Positions 1 through 8,150 of a stretch of DNA of 64,000 nt are shown one piece after another. Made by a program: the position numbers and the translations under genes. Each line of letters opens with the position of its first letter. Position 1 is the stretch's first letter. Source of the DNA: Chloroflexota bacterium (GTDB taxonomy: Bacteria; Chloroflexota; Anaerolineae; J036; Brachytrichaceae); NCBI GenBank assembly GCA_030550095.1, contig JAUQQA010000005.1, forward strand, positions 23,603 to 87,602, in the 5' to 3' direction. The notes below the pieces were generated by a model. It saw only the letters and a list, made by a program, of their open reading frames with translations, was not told the DNA's origin and did no database searches.

Positions 1-795
1 AAGATCACCGAGAGCGGCTATCCGAATGCCTTCCGTGTTGTGGGTCGTGATGATGTGCAAGGCGCTGTGGGCGAGGAGTTTGCCCGCACTGAGATGGGCG
101 TCAAGAGCGTGTACATCATCCACGACAAGACCGACTACGGTCAGGGCGTTGCGGAGTTCTTCCGCCAGCAAGCTGAGAAGAACGGCCTCCAAGTGCTTGG
201 CTTTGAAGGCACAGAAGAGAAGTCGAACTTTGAGTCCATCCTGACGCCGATCCTCGCGGCGAACCCTGACCTGATCTACTTCGGCGGCATCTACGACCAG
301 GCAGCGCCGCTGTTCCGCCAAGCGCGCGACCGTGGCATCACGGCGAAGTTCCTGGGTCCTGATGGCTTGGACTCGCCGGAGTTGCTCAAGCTGGCGGGCG
401 ATGCAGTGAAGGGCATGTACTACACTTCGGTGGCTGCCCCAGTCAGCCAGTTCCCCGACGCTGCAAAGTTTGCTGAGGACTACAAGGCGAAGTACAACGA
501 GGATGCGCCGCCCTTCTCGGCACAAGCCTACGACGCGATGGGCATCTGCATCCGCGCGATCAAGGACGCCGCTGAGAAGAACGGCGGCAACAAGCCCACG
601 CGCGAGCAGGTGTTGCAGGCGATCCGCGAGGGTGGCGAGTACAAGGGCATCACCGGCACCTACAAGTTCAACGCGAAGGGCGACCCCGAAAAGGCGGTGT
701 ACTTCGTGTTGCAGGTGAGCGAGGAGGACGGCGATCCCGCGGTGGTTTGGAACAAGAACGCGGTGGTGAAGAAGCTGGAGATCCCAGCGCCATAA
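1..795 (+). CDS. livK: Branched-chain amino-acid ABC transporter, substrate-binding protein (5' end outside window)
   Basis: The frame is open from base 1, so the signal peptide and first lobe are missing; about 264 codons remain. The visible part has the features of a type 1 periplasmic binding protein of the Leu/Ile/Val family: a second lobe with KSVYIIHDKTDYGQG followed by the hinge and the PDLIYFGGIYDQAAPLFRQA stretch, and a C-terminal region typical of LivK/LivJ. It would sit outside the membrane and deliver branched-chain amino acids (or a related amide or amino acid) to the LivHM channel. The whole livHMGF set follows on the same strand, which supports the call. A hairpin after its stop probably lowers read-through, as is usual for an abundant binding protein. 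Substrate specificity cannot be told from sequence. Confidence 0.93.
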   Translation, partial: KITESGYPNAFRVVGRDDVQGAVGEEFARTEMGVKSVYIIHDKTDYGQGVAEFFRQQAEKNGLQVLGFEGTEEKSNFESILTPILAANPDLIYFGGIYDQAAPLFRQARDRGITAKFLGPDGLDSPELLKLAGDAVKGMYYTSVAAPVSQFPDAAKFAEDYKAKYNEDAPPFSAQAYDAMGICIRAIKDAAEKNGGNKPTREQVLQAIREGGEYKGITGTYKFNAKGDPEKAVYFVLQVSEEDGDPAVVWNKNAVVKKLEIPAP

Positions 796-829
796 GCCCG
801 CGTTTTGTGTAGCCTGTTACTCCGCGCAC

Positions 830-867
830 GAGCGGGGGAGTGCACGCCGCTCCCCCGCTCGGTTTTG
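830..867 (+). terminator. Intrinsic terminator/attenuating hairpin after livK
   Basis: A perfect 11-bp inverted repeat (GAGCGGGGGAG at 830-840, CTCCCCCGCTC at 850-860) is followed by GGTTTTG. It lies 35 nt after the livK stop and before livH, so it probably ends most livK transcripts while letting some reach the membrane subunits. Confidence 0.75.
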
Positions 868-920
868 TATTAGACTCAGCCCACTAAACCGAGGAATCCA
901 GCCTGCAAGACGAGAAACCT

Positions 921-2093
921 ATGGCGGTTGCTGCTATTCCAACCCCTATTGTGCGGCGCACCCTGCGCATGACGCTTGCCAGCGTGTTCGGCCCGCTGGG
1001 ACAAGTGTTCTTGTTCGTTGTAGGGAGCGCTGTGGTGCTCAGCGTGGTCACTGTGCTGATTGCAGTGTTGCTGCGCGGCACACGCACCGATGTGGATCTG
1101 GTGCAAGCGACGCTCGTGATCCTGCCACAGGTGCTGATTGACGGCCTGGTGCGTGGCTTCCTTTTCGCCACCATCGCGTTGGGCTACACCATGGTGTATG
1201 GTGTGCTCGAGTTCATTAACTTCGCGCACGGCGAGATCTTCATGGTCGGCGCGTTTGCTGGCGCGGCGTTTGGCTCGGTTCTAGCTTCCTCAGGCGTGCT
1301 CAGCGCTCTGCCTGTCCCGCTCTACGTGGTGGTTGCTGTGCTCGTAGGGATGGCGGTGAGTGGCTTGCTGGCGGTGAGCATCGAGCGCGTCGCCTATCGC
1401 CCGCTGCGCGGCGCGCCGCGTCTTGTGCCGTTGATCTCAGCGATCGGTGTATCGTTGCTGCTGCAAGACGCCGTGCGCCTGATCGCGAACCTGAGCGGAC
1501 TGGGCTTCAACGCGCGCTTCCAGACGCCGAACTTCGGCCCGCCGATACGCCTTGCAGAGATCCCTGTTTCGCCTGATCGCGCGATCCCGTTGATCCTCGA
1601 CGTGCGCGCGTTGACGTTCATCATTGCAGCGATCTTGATGTTGATCGGGTTGAACTACCTCGTCAACGCCACCAAATTGGGCACAGCGATCCGCGCCGTG
1701 GCGCAGGATCGCCCTACAGCGAGCTTGATGGGGATCAACGTGAACCAGATCATCGCGCTCACGTTCCTGATCGGCGGCGCGCTAGGCGGCGCAGCAGGAG
1801 TGCTGTTTGGCATTCGCGTTGGCACCGTGAACCCCTATGTGGGCTTTTTGCCCGGGCTGAAGGCGTTCACGGCAGCGGTGCTTGGTGGCATTGGCAACAT
1901 CCCCGGCGCCATGGTGGGCGGCATTGTGCTTGGTTTCCTCGAGGCGTTCGTCGCCTCGTATCTCTCGCTCATGACCGCGGGCGCGTTCTCAGGCGCAAGC
2001 TACGCGGACATCGTTGCGTTCGGTATCTTGATCCTCATCCTCATCTTCAAGCCATCGGGCTTGCTAGGTGAGGCCGTCTCCCAGAAGGTGTGA
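921..2093 (+). CDS. livH: Branched-chain amino-acid ABC transporter permease LivH
   Basis: 390-residue integral membrane protein of the BPD_transp_2 family, one half of the channel that moves branched-chain amino acids inward. The family signature is clear: GYTMVYGVLEFINFAHGEIFMVGAF around residues 85-115 and RAVAQDRPTASLMGINVN near residue 260, the loop that docks onto the ATPase. It carries an extra N-terminal hydrophobic segment (about residues 25-50) before the canonical first helix, longer than the roughly 300 residues of E. coli LivH. livM begins 3 nt after its stop. The ATG at 921 was chosen because no good upstream start exists after the livK terminator. Confidence 0.95.
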   Translation: MAVAAIPTPIVRRTLRMTLASVFGPLGQVFLFVVGSAVVLSVVTVLIAVLLRGTRTDVDLVQATLVILPQVLIDGLVRGFLFATIALGYTMVYGVLEFINFAHGEIFMVGAFAGAAFGSVLASSGVLSALPVPLYVVVAVLVGMAVSGLLAVSIERVAYRPLRGAPRLVPLISAIGVSLLLQDAVRLIANLSGLGFNARFQTPNFGPPIRLAEIPVSPDRAIPLILDVRALTFIIAAILMLIGLNYLVNATKLGTAIRAVAQDRPTASLMGINVNQIIALTFLIGGALGGAAGVLFGIRVGTVNPYVGFLPGLKAFTAAVLGGIGNIPGAMVGGIVLGFLEAFVASYLSLMTAGAFSGASYADIVAFGILILILIFKPSGLLGEAVSQKV

Positions 2094-2096
2094 GCC

Positions 2097-3425
2097 ATGA
2101 GCAAGAGCGCGACTCTTCCCCAAGCGATCGCAACGCAGTTCAATCGCGGTCCCCTGGCGTATGCAGCGCTCACGCTTTACGTGCTGGTCACGAGCGCGCT
2201 GCTGCTCGCCAACACGCGCACTAGCTTGCTCACCGATATCATCTTCGTGTTGTTCTTGTTCGGCTTGCTGTTGATCTACCGCGCGCGCGTGGTGGGAGGC
2301 TATAAGCTAGCGTTGGCTGCGGCGTTGTTGCTGGGCGTGTTGCCATACTTTGGCACGCAGAACGCCTTCTACGTCGAGTTGGCGATCCAAGCCGCGATCT
2401 TCGTCACGTTGGCGTTGGGTTTGAACGTCGTCGTGGGCTTTGCGGGGCTGCTTGACCTTGGCTACGTGGCGTTCTTCGCGGTGGGCGCCTACCTTTGGGG
2501 TGTCCTGAGCACACCGCAGATCGCGCAGATCGCGCCTGGCGCCTCGCCGGTAAGCCCTTCGATGTTCTATCTCTTCCTCGCGGTGGGGTTGCTCGTGGGG
2601 ACGATCTTCGGCATCCTGTTGGGCTTCCCCGTGTTGCGCCTGCGCGGCGACTACCTGGCGATCGTGACGTTGGGACTGGGCGAGGTGATCCGCGTGTTGG
2701 CGGTGAACCTCGACCGACCAGTCAACATCACCAACGGCTCGCAGGGCATTAAGGACATCGCGCGCCCGCCTTTGCCCGAAGTGCTGCGCGCGATCTTGCC
2801 CGGCTTGGGTGACGCGCAGATCTACCAAATCTTCATCTACCTCATGGCGCTGCTGGTGTTGGGGGTGACGGTGTTGGTGGTGTATCGGCTAAAGAACTCG
2901 CGCATCGGGCGCGCCTGGGAAGCAATCCGCGAAGATGACGTGGCAGCGGTGGCAATGGGTATCCCGATCGTGCGCATGAAGCTGCTCGCGTTTGCTGTGG
3001 GCGCCTCGTTTGCTGGCGCGATGGGCGTGCTGTTCGCGGCAAAGCAGCAGTTCATCAACCCGCCGACGTTCGACCTGCTGCGCTCGATCGGCATCTTGGC
3101 GATGGTGATCCTCGGCGGCATGGGGAGCATCCCGGGCGCAATGCTCGGCGGCGCGCTCGTCACGTTGCTCGACCTTCAGCTTTTGCCGCGCATCGCCATG
3201 GAGCTTTCCGCGCTGAAACGTCAAGGCATCGGCATCCCAGATTGGTTTGACCCTGCGCAATATCAGCGCGCGCTCTTCGGCTTGTTGCTGATCTTGATGA
3301 TGATCTTCCGCCCCGCAGGCGTCCTGCCCGATGAACGCCGGCGCGAGGAATTACGCGAAGGCGAGGCGGAGACCTCCGCTGAAGTTGAACCAGCAGCACA
3401 ATCTCGAGCAGCATCCACTTCTTGA
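2097..3425 (+). CDS. livM: Branched-chain amino-acid ABC transporter permease LivM
   Basis: 442-residue membrane protein, the second channel subunit. The family core LGLNVVVGFAGLLDLGYVAFFAVGAY is at about residues 106-131, LRLRGDYLAIVTLGLGEVIRV near 181-201, and the coupling-loop motif RIGRAWEAIREDDVAAVAMGI near 268-288. Several hydrophobic helices precede the core. The C-terminal 30 residues are charged and low-complexity (EERREELREGEAETSAE type) and probably cytoplasmic. It starts immediately after livH and is followed at 13 nt by livG, consistent with one transport operon. Confidence 0.95.
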   Translation: MSKSATLPQAIATQFNRGPLAYAALTLYVLVTSALLLANTRTSLLTDIIFVLFLFGLLLIYRARVVGGYKLALAAALLLGVLPYFGTQNAFYVELAIQAAIFVTLALGLNVVVGFAGLLDLGYVAFFAVGAYLWGVLSTPQIAQIAPGASPVSPSMFYLFLAVGLLVGTIFGILLGFPVLRLRGDYLAIVTLGLGEVIRVLAVNLDRPVNITNGSQGIKDIARPPLPEVLRAILPGLGDAQIYQIFIYLMALLVLGVTVLVVYRLKNSRIGRAWEAIREDDVAAVAMGIPIVRMKLLAFAVGASFAGAMGVLFAAKQQFINPPTFDLLRSIGILAMVILGGMGSIPGAMLGGALVTLLDLQLLPRIAMELSALKRQGIGIPDWFDPAQYQRALFGLLLILMMIFRPAGVLPDERRREELREGEAETSAEVEPAAQSRAASTS

Positions 3426-3438
3426 GTGAGGTGTTACC

Positions 3439-4224
3439 GTGGCGCTGTTAGAAGCAGAAAACATCACCAAGGTCTTCGGCGGCTTGATGGCGGTCAACAG
3501 CGTTTCGCTCACTGTCGAGAAGGGCAGCATCGTCAGCGTGATCGGTCCCAACGGCGCTGGCAAGACCACATTCTTTAACGTGCTCACGGGCATCTACAAG
3601 CCCGACGGCGGCACGATCACCTTCGACGGAGAATCCATCGTCGGCTTGCGCCCCGACCAGATCACGCAGCGCGGCATCGCGCGCACCTTCCAGAACATCC
3701 GCCTCTTCGGCAACATGACCGCGCTGGAGAACGTGATGGTGGGCATGCACAGCCGCTTGCGCTCAGGCGTTTGGGGCGCCATTTTCCAAACACCTGCGAC
3801 GCGCACAGAGGAAAAGCGCGCCCGCCAGCGCGCCCGTGAGTTGCTCGCGTTTGTGGGGTTAGAGCGGCGCATGGACGAGCTGGCGAAAAACCTGCCCTAC
3901 GGCGACCAGCGCCGCTTGGAGATCGCGCGCGCGCTCGCCACGCAGCCGAAGCTGATCTTGCTCGACGAGCCAACCGCAGGCATGAACCCTCAGGAGACCG
4001 CTGAGGCCACTGAGCTTATCCGCCGCCTGCGCGATGAGTTGGGCATCACGGTGATCTTGATCGAGCACGACATGCGCGTGGTGATGACGATCTCAGAGCG
4101 CATCACCGTCTTGGACTACGGGTCGAAGATCGCCGAGGGCAAGCCCGAGGAGATCCGCACCAACCCGCGCGTCATTGAGGCGTATCTCGGGCGCGGTGCC
4201 GTCGTCGAGGCACAAATGGGATGA
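3439..4224 (+). CDS. livG: Branched-chain amino-acid ABC transporter ATP-binding protein LivG
   Basis: 261-residue cytoplasmic ATPase. Walker A GPNGAGKTT is at about residues 36-44, Q-loop in RTFQNIRLF, a degenerate signature NLPYGDQRRLEIARA where most ABC proteins have LSGGQ, and Walker B LILLDEPTAGM with the H-loop IEHDMRVVM. The LPYGxQRRLEIARAL form is the normal LivG variant, as is the length. It starts with GTG at 3439, a few bases after the GGTG ribosome-binding region, and pairs with LivF to drive the LivHM channel. Confidence 0.95.
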   Translation: MALLEAENITKVFGGLMAVNSVSLTVEKGSIVSVIGPNGAGKTTFFNVLTGIYKPDGGTITFDGESIVGLRPDQITQRGIARTFQNIRLFGNMTALENVMVGMHSRLRSGVWGAIFQTPATRTEEKRARQRARELLAFVGLERRMDELAKNLPYGDQRRLEIARALATQPKLILLDEPTAGMNPQETAEATELIRRLRDELGITVILIEHDMRVVMTISERITVLDYGSKIAEGKPEEIRTNPRVIEAYLGRGAVVEAQMG

Positions 4225-4236
4225 AGGAGGCGACCC

Positions 4237-4950
4237 ATGGCGCTGCTGGAGCTGAAAAACGTGCACACCTACTACGGCAACATTCACGCGCTAAAGGGCG
4301 TTTCGTTCTCTGTGGAGAAAGGCGAGATCGTCACGCTGATCGGCGCGAACGGCGCTGGCAAAAGCACCACCCTGCGCACCATCTCTGGCTTGCTCACACC
4401 ACGCCAGGGCGAGATTTGGTTTGAAGGTCAGCGCATTGACCGCTTGCCGCCGCACGAGATCGTCGCGCGCGGCGTGTTGCAATCGCCAGAGGGACGGCGC
4501 ATTTTCCCCCGGCTCACCGTCCGCGAGAACCTTGAGATGGGCGCCTATCAACGCAAAGACAAAGAAGGCATCGCCCAGGACATGGAGCGCGTGTTTGCGC
4601 TCTTCCCGCGCCTCAAGGAGCGCCTTAACCAGAAAGGCGGCACACTCTCCGGCGGCGAGCAGCAGATGTTGGCGATCGGACGTGCGCTGATGGGGCGCCC
4701 CCGCGTGTTGCTGCTCGACGAGCCTTCGATGGGATTGGCGCCCGTGCTCGTCGAGCAAATCTTCGACATCATCCGCGAGATTAACCAGCAGGGCACGACC
4801 ATCTTGTTGGTAGAGCAGAACGCTCGGCTTGCGCTCAGCATTGCGCATCGCGGCTACGTGCTGGAGACGGGGCGCATCGTGCTCAGCGGCACAGGACAAG
4901 AGTTGGCAAACAACCCGCAGGTCAAAGCAGCTTACCTCGGCGAACACTGA
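4237..4950 (+). CDS. livF: Branched-chain amino-acid ABC transporter ATP-binding protein LivF
   Basis: 237-residue ATPase, partner of LivG. Walker A GANGAGKST lies near residues 36-44, signature LSGGEQQMLAIGRAL near 135-149, and Walker B VLLLDEPSMGLAP with the LVEQN H-region variant that is diagnostic for LivF. A strong GGAGG ribosome-binding site precedes the ATG at 4237. plsY begins 2 nt after the stop, so lipid synthesis is probably co-transcribed with the transporter by proximity rather than function. Confidence 0.95.
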   Translation: MALLELKNVHTYYGNIHALKGVSFSVEKGEIVTLIGANGAGKSTTLRTISGLLTPRQGEIWFEGQRIDRLPPHEIVARGVLQSPEGRRIFPRLTVRENLEMGAYQRKDKEGIAQDMERVFALFPRLKERLNQKGGTLSGGEQQMLAIGRALMGRPRVLLLDEPSMGLAPVLVEQIFDIIREINQQGTTILLVEQNARLALSIAHRGYVLETGRIVLSGTGQELANNPQVKAAYLGEH

Positions 4951-4952
4951 AC

Positions 4953-5603
4953 ATGAGTGCTCTCCTTGTGAGTGTGCTCAGCGGCGTAGCTGGCTACCTT
5001 GTCGGCTCAATCCCTTTCGGTTGGATCATCGTCAAGTTGACCAAGGGGATTGATGTGCGGCAGGTGGGCAGTGGGCGCACTGGCGGCACCAACGTCTTTC
5101 GTGCTGCGGGCCCTGTGGCCGGAGTGGCGACTGCTGTGCTGGACGTGCTAAAAGGCGTGGTCGCGGTGCTAGTGGTGCGCGCGGTGAGCGGCGAGACGGG
5201 CGGCTGGGCAGAAGCGCTCACGGGGTTTGGTGTGGTGTTGGGACACAACGCCTCGCTGTTCTTGGGCTTCCGCGGCGGTGCGGGCGGCGCGACGGCAGTG
5301 GGGACGAGCATCGCGCTCTGGGCGCCAAGCGGCGTGCTTGCGCTGTTGGTCGGCTCGTTTGTGCTTTTCGTGGTCGGCTACGCTTCTGTGGCTTCGATGC
5401 TTGCAGGGAGCATCGTCGCCATTGGCTCGACCGTCGGCGCGTTGATTGGCGCGTGCCCGCCGTCTTATGCGGCATATGGCTGGGGTGTGCTTGCGTTGAT
5501 CCTGATCGCGCTGCGCCCAAACATTCAACGCTTGCGCGCAGGGACGGAGCGCCGCGTTCATTGGTTCAGCCGGCGCAGCTCTGCAGAGGGGCAGGTGGGA
5601 TGA
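4953..5603 (+). CDS. plsY: Acyl-phosphate:glycerol-3-phosphate acyltransferase PlsY
   Basis: 216-residue multi-pass membrane protein. It carries the three PlsY motifs: GYLVGSIPFGWIIVKLTKGIDVR at the N-terminus, GSGRTGGTNVFR (the glycerol-3-phosphate site, family form GSGNxGATNxxR), and GHNASLFLGFRGGAG in the central loop (family form GHxxPxFxxFKGGKG). It transfers an acyl group from acyl-phosphate to glycerol-3-phosphate, the first committed step of phospholipid synthesis. Differences from the consensus (RTGGTN and FRGGAG) are notable and may reflect lineage divergence. It starts 2 nt after livF. Confidence 0.88.
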   Translation: MSALLVSVLSGVAGYLVGSIPFGWIIVKLTKGIDVRQVGSGRTGGTNVFRAAGPVAGVATAVLDVLKGVVAVLVVRAVSGETGGWAEALTGFGVVLGHNASLFLGFRGGAGGATAVGTSIALWAPSGVLALLVGSFVLFVVGYASVASMLAGSIVAIGSTVGALIGACPPSYAAYGWGVLALILIALRPNIQRLRAGTERRVHWFSRRSSAEGQVG

Positions 5604-5617
5604 GCATGCTGCTCAGC

Positions 5618-5660
5618 CGCCGGCTTTCGTTTTTGACGCCGGCGCTTAATCTTCTCTTTA
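5618..5660 (+). terminator. Possible terminator after plsY
   Basis: A 7-bp inverted repeat (CGCCGGC at 5618-5624, GCCGGCG at 5638-5644) with a T-rich loop is followed by a pyrimidine-rich run. The loop is long for an intrinsic terminator, so this is tentative. Confidence 0.35.
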
Positions 5661-5671
5661 CGGTGCGCCGC

Positions 5672-5677
5672 TAAAGT
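5672..5677 (+). promoter_or_regulatory. Candidate -10 box (TAAAGT) for the arsenate reductase-like gene
   Basis: TAAAGT ends 9 nt before the ATG at 5687 and there is no Shine-Dalgarno in between, which fits a leaderless or near-leaderless transcript. No convincing -35 was seen. Confidence 0.35.
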
Positions 5678-5686
5678 CTCGTAGCA

Positions 5687-6121
5687 ATGCCAAAACTGCG
5701 CGTCCTGATTTTGTGCACTGCGAACTCAGCGCGCTCGCAAATGGCGGAGGGAGTTCTGCGTTGGCTCTCCGGCGGTCAAGTGGATGTTTTCAGTGCAGGC
5801 ACGCGACCTAGCCGTGTGCATCCCTTCGCCATTCAAGCCATGCGAGAAATTGGGGTTGACATCAGCGGCCATCGCTCGAAGGGGGTAGAGGAATTTTGGG
5901 GCCAACCGTTCGACTACGTGATCACTGTATGTGATGCTGCTGCTGAGGTATGCCCGGCTTTCCCTGGACCTGCGCGGCGCATCCATTGGAGTTTCCCCGA
6001 CCCAGCAGCAGTGGAAGACGAAGCGGAGCGCATGGCTGCTTTTCGAACGGTGCGCGATGGGTTGATCGAGCGTTTTCGCGCGTTTTTGAGCGAGCTTGGC
6101 ATCCCCGCAGTGGCGGCTTAA
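5687..6121 (+). CDS. Low-molecular-weight phosphatase fold, thioredoxin-type arsenate reductase-like
   Basis: 144-residue cytoplasmic protein. The P-loop CTANSARSQMAEG at about residues 10-22 keeps the Cys-(X)5-Arg of LMW phosphatases and ArsC, although the usual GNSCRS reads ANSARS. A second pair of cysteines in VCDAAAEVCPAFPG (about residues 82-90) matches the redox relay Cys of thioredoxin-coupled arsenate reductases, and WSFPDPA is the expected acid loop. This favours arsenate reduction over protein-tyrosine phosphatase activity. No arsenic efflux pump or ArsR regulator is adjacent. Its stop overlaps the convergent gene by 4 nt. Confidence 0.82.
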   Translation: MPKLRVLILCTANSARSQMAEGVLRWLSGGQVDVFSAGTRPSRVHPFAIQAMREIGVDISGHRSKGVEEFWGQPFDYVITVCDAAAEVCPAFPGPARRIHWSFPDPAAVEDEAERMAAFRTVRDGLIERFRAFLSELGIPAVAA

Positions 6122-7197
6122 TTGCTTCGCTCTGGGAAGAACAAGCCCGTGTGCTTGTAATTCACGCACACCCGCGTGATGAACGCGGTAAGCTCGATGA
6201 GCTTTTTGTCGCTTTCGGCTTTCTCGAGCCAAAGGTTTAAGACGTGCGCGCGCTGCACTAGCTTGTCGAGCACGTCGTGGACGACAGTGGTATCCACGCC
6301 GCTGCGGTTGGCGATGCGGCTGATCAGGCTTTGCTTATGCTGCTTGATGAACGCATCGGCACGCTTAAAGCGGCTGAAGAGTTGACGGCGGTTGAGTCGC
6401 GTTGGCTGCTTGCGGAAGATGAGCTTGAGGTCAATGTCCACGTAGCCCGTTGCTTTGGCGTAGTAGTGGCGTGTGTTTGCCTTCATAAACTGTGCGACGG
6501 TGAGTTTGACCTCTTGATACGGCTCGATCATCCACGTGGGGTTTACCTCTACCAAGATCGGCTGTCGCCCTAACTCGGCAACGATGCGCTCGGTGTACTC
6601 TAGCTTTGCGAGTGCGCGCGGGTAATTGCGATACACCTTGCGCCAATTCGAGCGCGGCGTGAGCCAAACTGTAAAGGTTTCGGCAAAATCTTCGTCGGGA
6701 TGTTTTTGTGCGTAGTAATCCCCATTGGGGTTCACATAGCTCCTGCTCCATGGATTGTAATCGTAATCATCTCCCTCTGGATAGGTGTAGAAGAAATGCC
6801 CTTGCACGTCAAAAAGCTCGCGGAAGTCTTTGCGTCGGTAGAGCTTGTAGGCATAGCAGAAGGCGTGCCCGCACTCATGACGCAGCAAGTCGAAAATATC
6901 AGCATCGCTATAGCGCCAACCGCGAAACTCCTCGTTGAGGTCTTTAAGCAGCGGGTCAAAATCATAAAACCCAAGCGCGATAATGGGCTGACCTGCGACA
7001 CAGCCATAGCCCGTTGAGATGTAAAAGATCGGGTCCAGCTTGGTGATCCCAGCGCGGCGCAGCTCATGTTTGACGATGGGGATGGCTTGCGAAAAAATTG
7101 TCCCCTCAAAGCGCAGATCGAGGTCGCAAATTGGGGTGTTCAGCAGTTCAAGCTTTTTTGTATCTGTCGAAAAAAGTAGAGCCTGGGAGCGCCGCAT
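6118..7197 (-). CDS. Putative zinc-binding metallopeptidase (HExxH)
   Basis: About 359 residues if started at the ATG at 7197; an in-frame GTG at 7224 would overlap the likely promoter. The protein contains RHECGHAFCYAY, an HExxH zinc-peptidase motif, followed about 50 residues later by EDFAETFTVWL, whose Glu is a good third zinc ligand. This pattern fits the putative zinc-binding metallopeptidase family of unassigned function. No signal peptide or membrane helix was seen, so a cytoplasmic location is likely. The substrate is unknown. The gene is convergent with the arsenate reductase-like gene and divergent from cdaA. Confidence 0.7.
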   Translation of the reverse strand: MRRSQALLFSTDTKKLELLNTPICDLDLRFEGTIFSQAIPIVKHELRRAGITKLDPIFYISTGYGCVAGQPIIALGFYDFDPLLKDLNEEFRGWRYSDADIFDLLRHECGHAFCYAYKLYRRKDFRELFDVQGHFFYTYPEGDDYDYNPWSRSYVNPNGDYYAQKHPDEDFAETFTVWLTPRSNWRKVYRNYPRALAKLEYTERIVAELGRQPILVEVNPTWMIEPYQEVKLTVAQFMKANTRHYYAKATGYVDIDLKLIFRKQPTRLNRRQLFSRFKRADAFIKQHKQSLISRIANRSGVDTTVVHDVLDKLVQRAHVLNLWLEKAESDKKLIELTAFITRVCVNYKHTGLFFPERSN

Positions 7198-7256
7198 TTT
7201 TGTTTTCCGCTTATATTTTAGCACGGCTCTTGCGCAGAAGCCGCTCTTGCGTTATG

Positions 7257-7262
7257 TATAAT
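7257..7262 (+). promoter_or_regulatory. -10 box (TATAAT) upstream of cdaA
   Basis: A consensus TATAAT in the divergent region between the metallopeptidase and cdaA, about 60 nt before the cdaA start. The matching -35 is weak. Confidence 0.45.
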
Positions 7263-7325
7263 CATCCAGGAGGAAGCTAGCGCAGCAGTGTTGGCGATAG
7301 AATCGAGCATAGCTGAGGGCGAGGC

Positions 7326-8150
7326 ATGGTTGAGCTGCTCTGGCTCCTGCAACGGCTCACGCCGCTAGCGCTGCTGGACATCGCCTTGGTGGCGCTGTTG
7401 TTTTTCGGCGTGTTGCTGCTGGTGCGCGCGACGCAGGCGATCTCAGTGCTGCGCGGCTTGGTGATCCTCGGTGTGATCAGCCTTGCGCTGGGTGGCAGCT
7501 CGCAATTGCCTGCGTTTAATCTTGTCATGCGCACAGTGCTGCCTGCGCTGCTGGTAGCAATCCCTGTGATCTTTCAACCAGAGCTGCGGCGTGCCTTGGA
7601 GCGGCTCGGTCGTTTTAACGAGGTGCTCACTGCCCCTCGGCGCAGCGAGACCGAAATTGTGGTGCACAAGGTGAGCGAAGCGGCGCGGCGCCTTGCTAAC
7701 AAGCGCCATGGAGCGTTGATCGTGTTGGAGCGCGAGACAGGTTTGCAACACCTCATTGACTCCGGCGTGAGACTCGACGCGGAGCTCTCGCCCGAGCTGC
7801 TGTTGGCAATCTTTGACCCGCACTCGCCGCTGCACGACGGCGGTGTGATCATCCGCCAGGGACGAGTTGCCGCTGCTGGTTGTGTGCTCCCGCTCACCAC
7901 CTCGACGCCTGAGGATGTGCGCATTGGCTTGCGCCATCGCGCTGGCATCGGCGTGACGGAGGGCAGCGACGCAGTCGCGATCATCGTCTCCGAGGAGCGC
8001 GGCACGATCAGCCTGGCGCACAGCGGGCGCCTGATTCGCCGGATTGACCCTGCACATCTTGAGAGCGCCCTCATCGCGCTGATACAACCTGCGCTGCCAC
8101 GCGCAACCTCGTTGCTGGGTCTGTTTCGCCAAGAACGCGATCGCCCATGA
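7326..8150 (+). CDS. cdaA: Diadenylate cyclase, CdaA type
   Basis: 274 residues. Three N-terminal transmembrane helices (about residues 12-95, ending FQPELRRALERLGR) precede a DAC domain that condenses two ATP into c-di-AMP. Active-site motifs are SPLHDGGVII (family form DGA, here DGG) and RHRAGIGVTEGSDAVAIIVSEERG (family form RHRAA). The third small residue of each motif differs from the usual alanine (both Gly), a conservative change. In Firmicutes cdaA is followed by cdaR and glmM; here the next gene is a GH4-fold protein overlapping by 4 nt, so the usual regulator is absent. GAGG lies just upstream of the ATG. Confidence 0.9.
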   Translation: MVELLWLLQRLTPLALLDIALVALLFFGVLLLVRATQAISVLRGLVILGVISLALGGSSQLPAFNLVMRTVLPALLVAIPVIFQPELRRALERLGRFNEVLTAPRRSETEIVVHKVSEAARRLANKRHGALIVLERETGLQHLIDSGVRLDAELSPELLLAIFDPHSPLHDGGVIIRQGRVAAAGCVLPLTTSTPEDVRIGLRHRAGIGVTEGSDAVAIIVSEERGTISLAHSGRLIRRIDPAHLESALIALIQPALPRATSLLGLFRQERDRP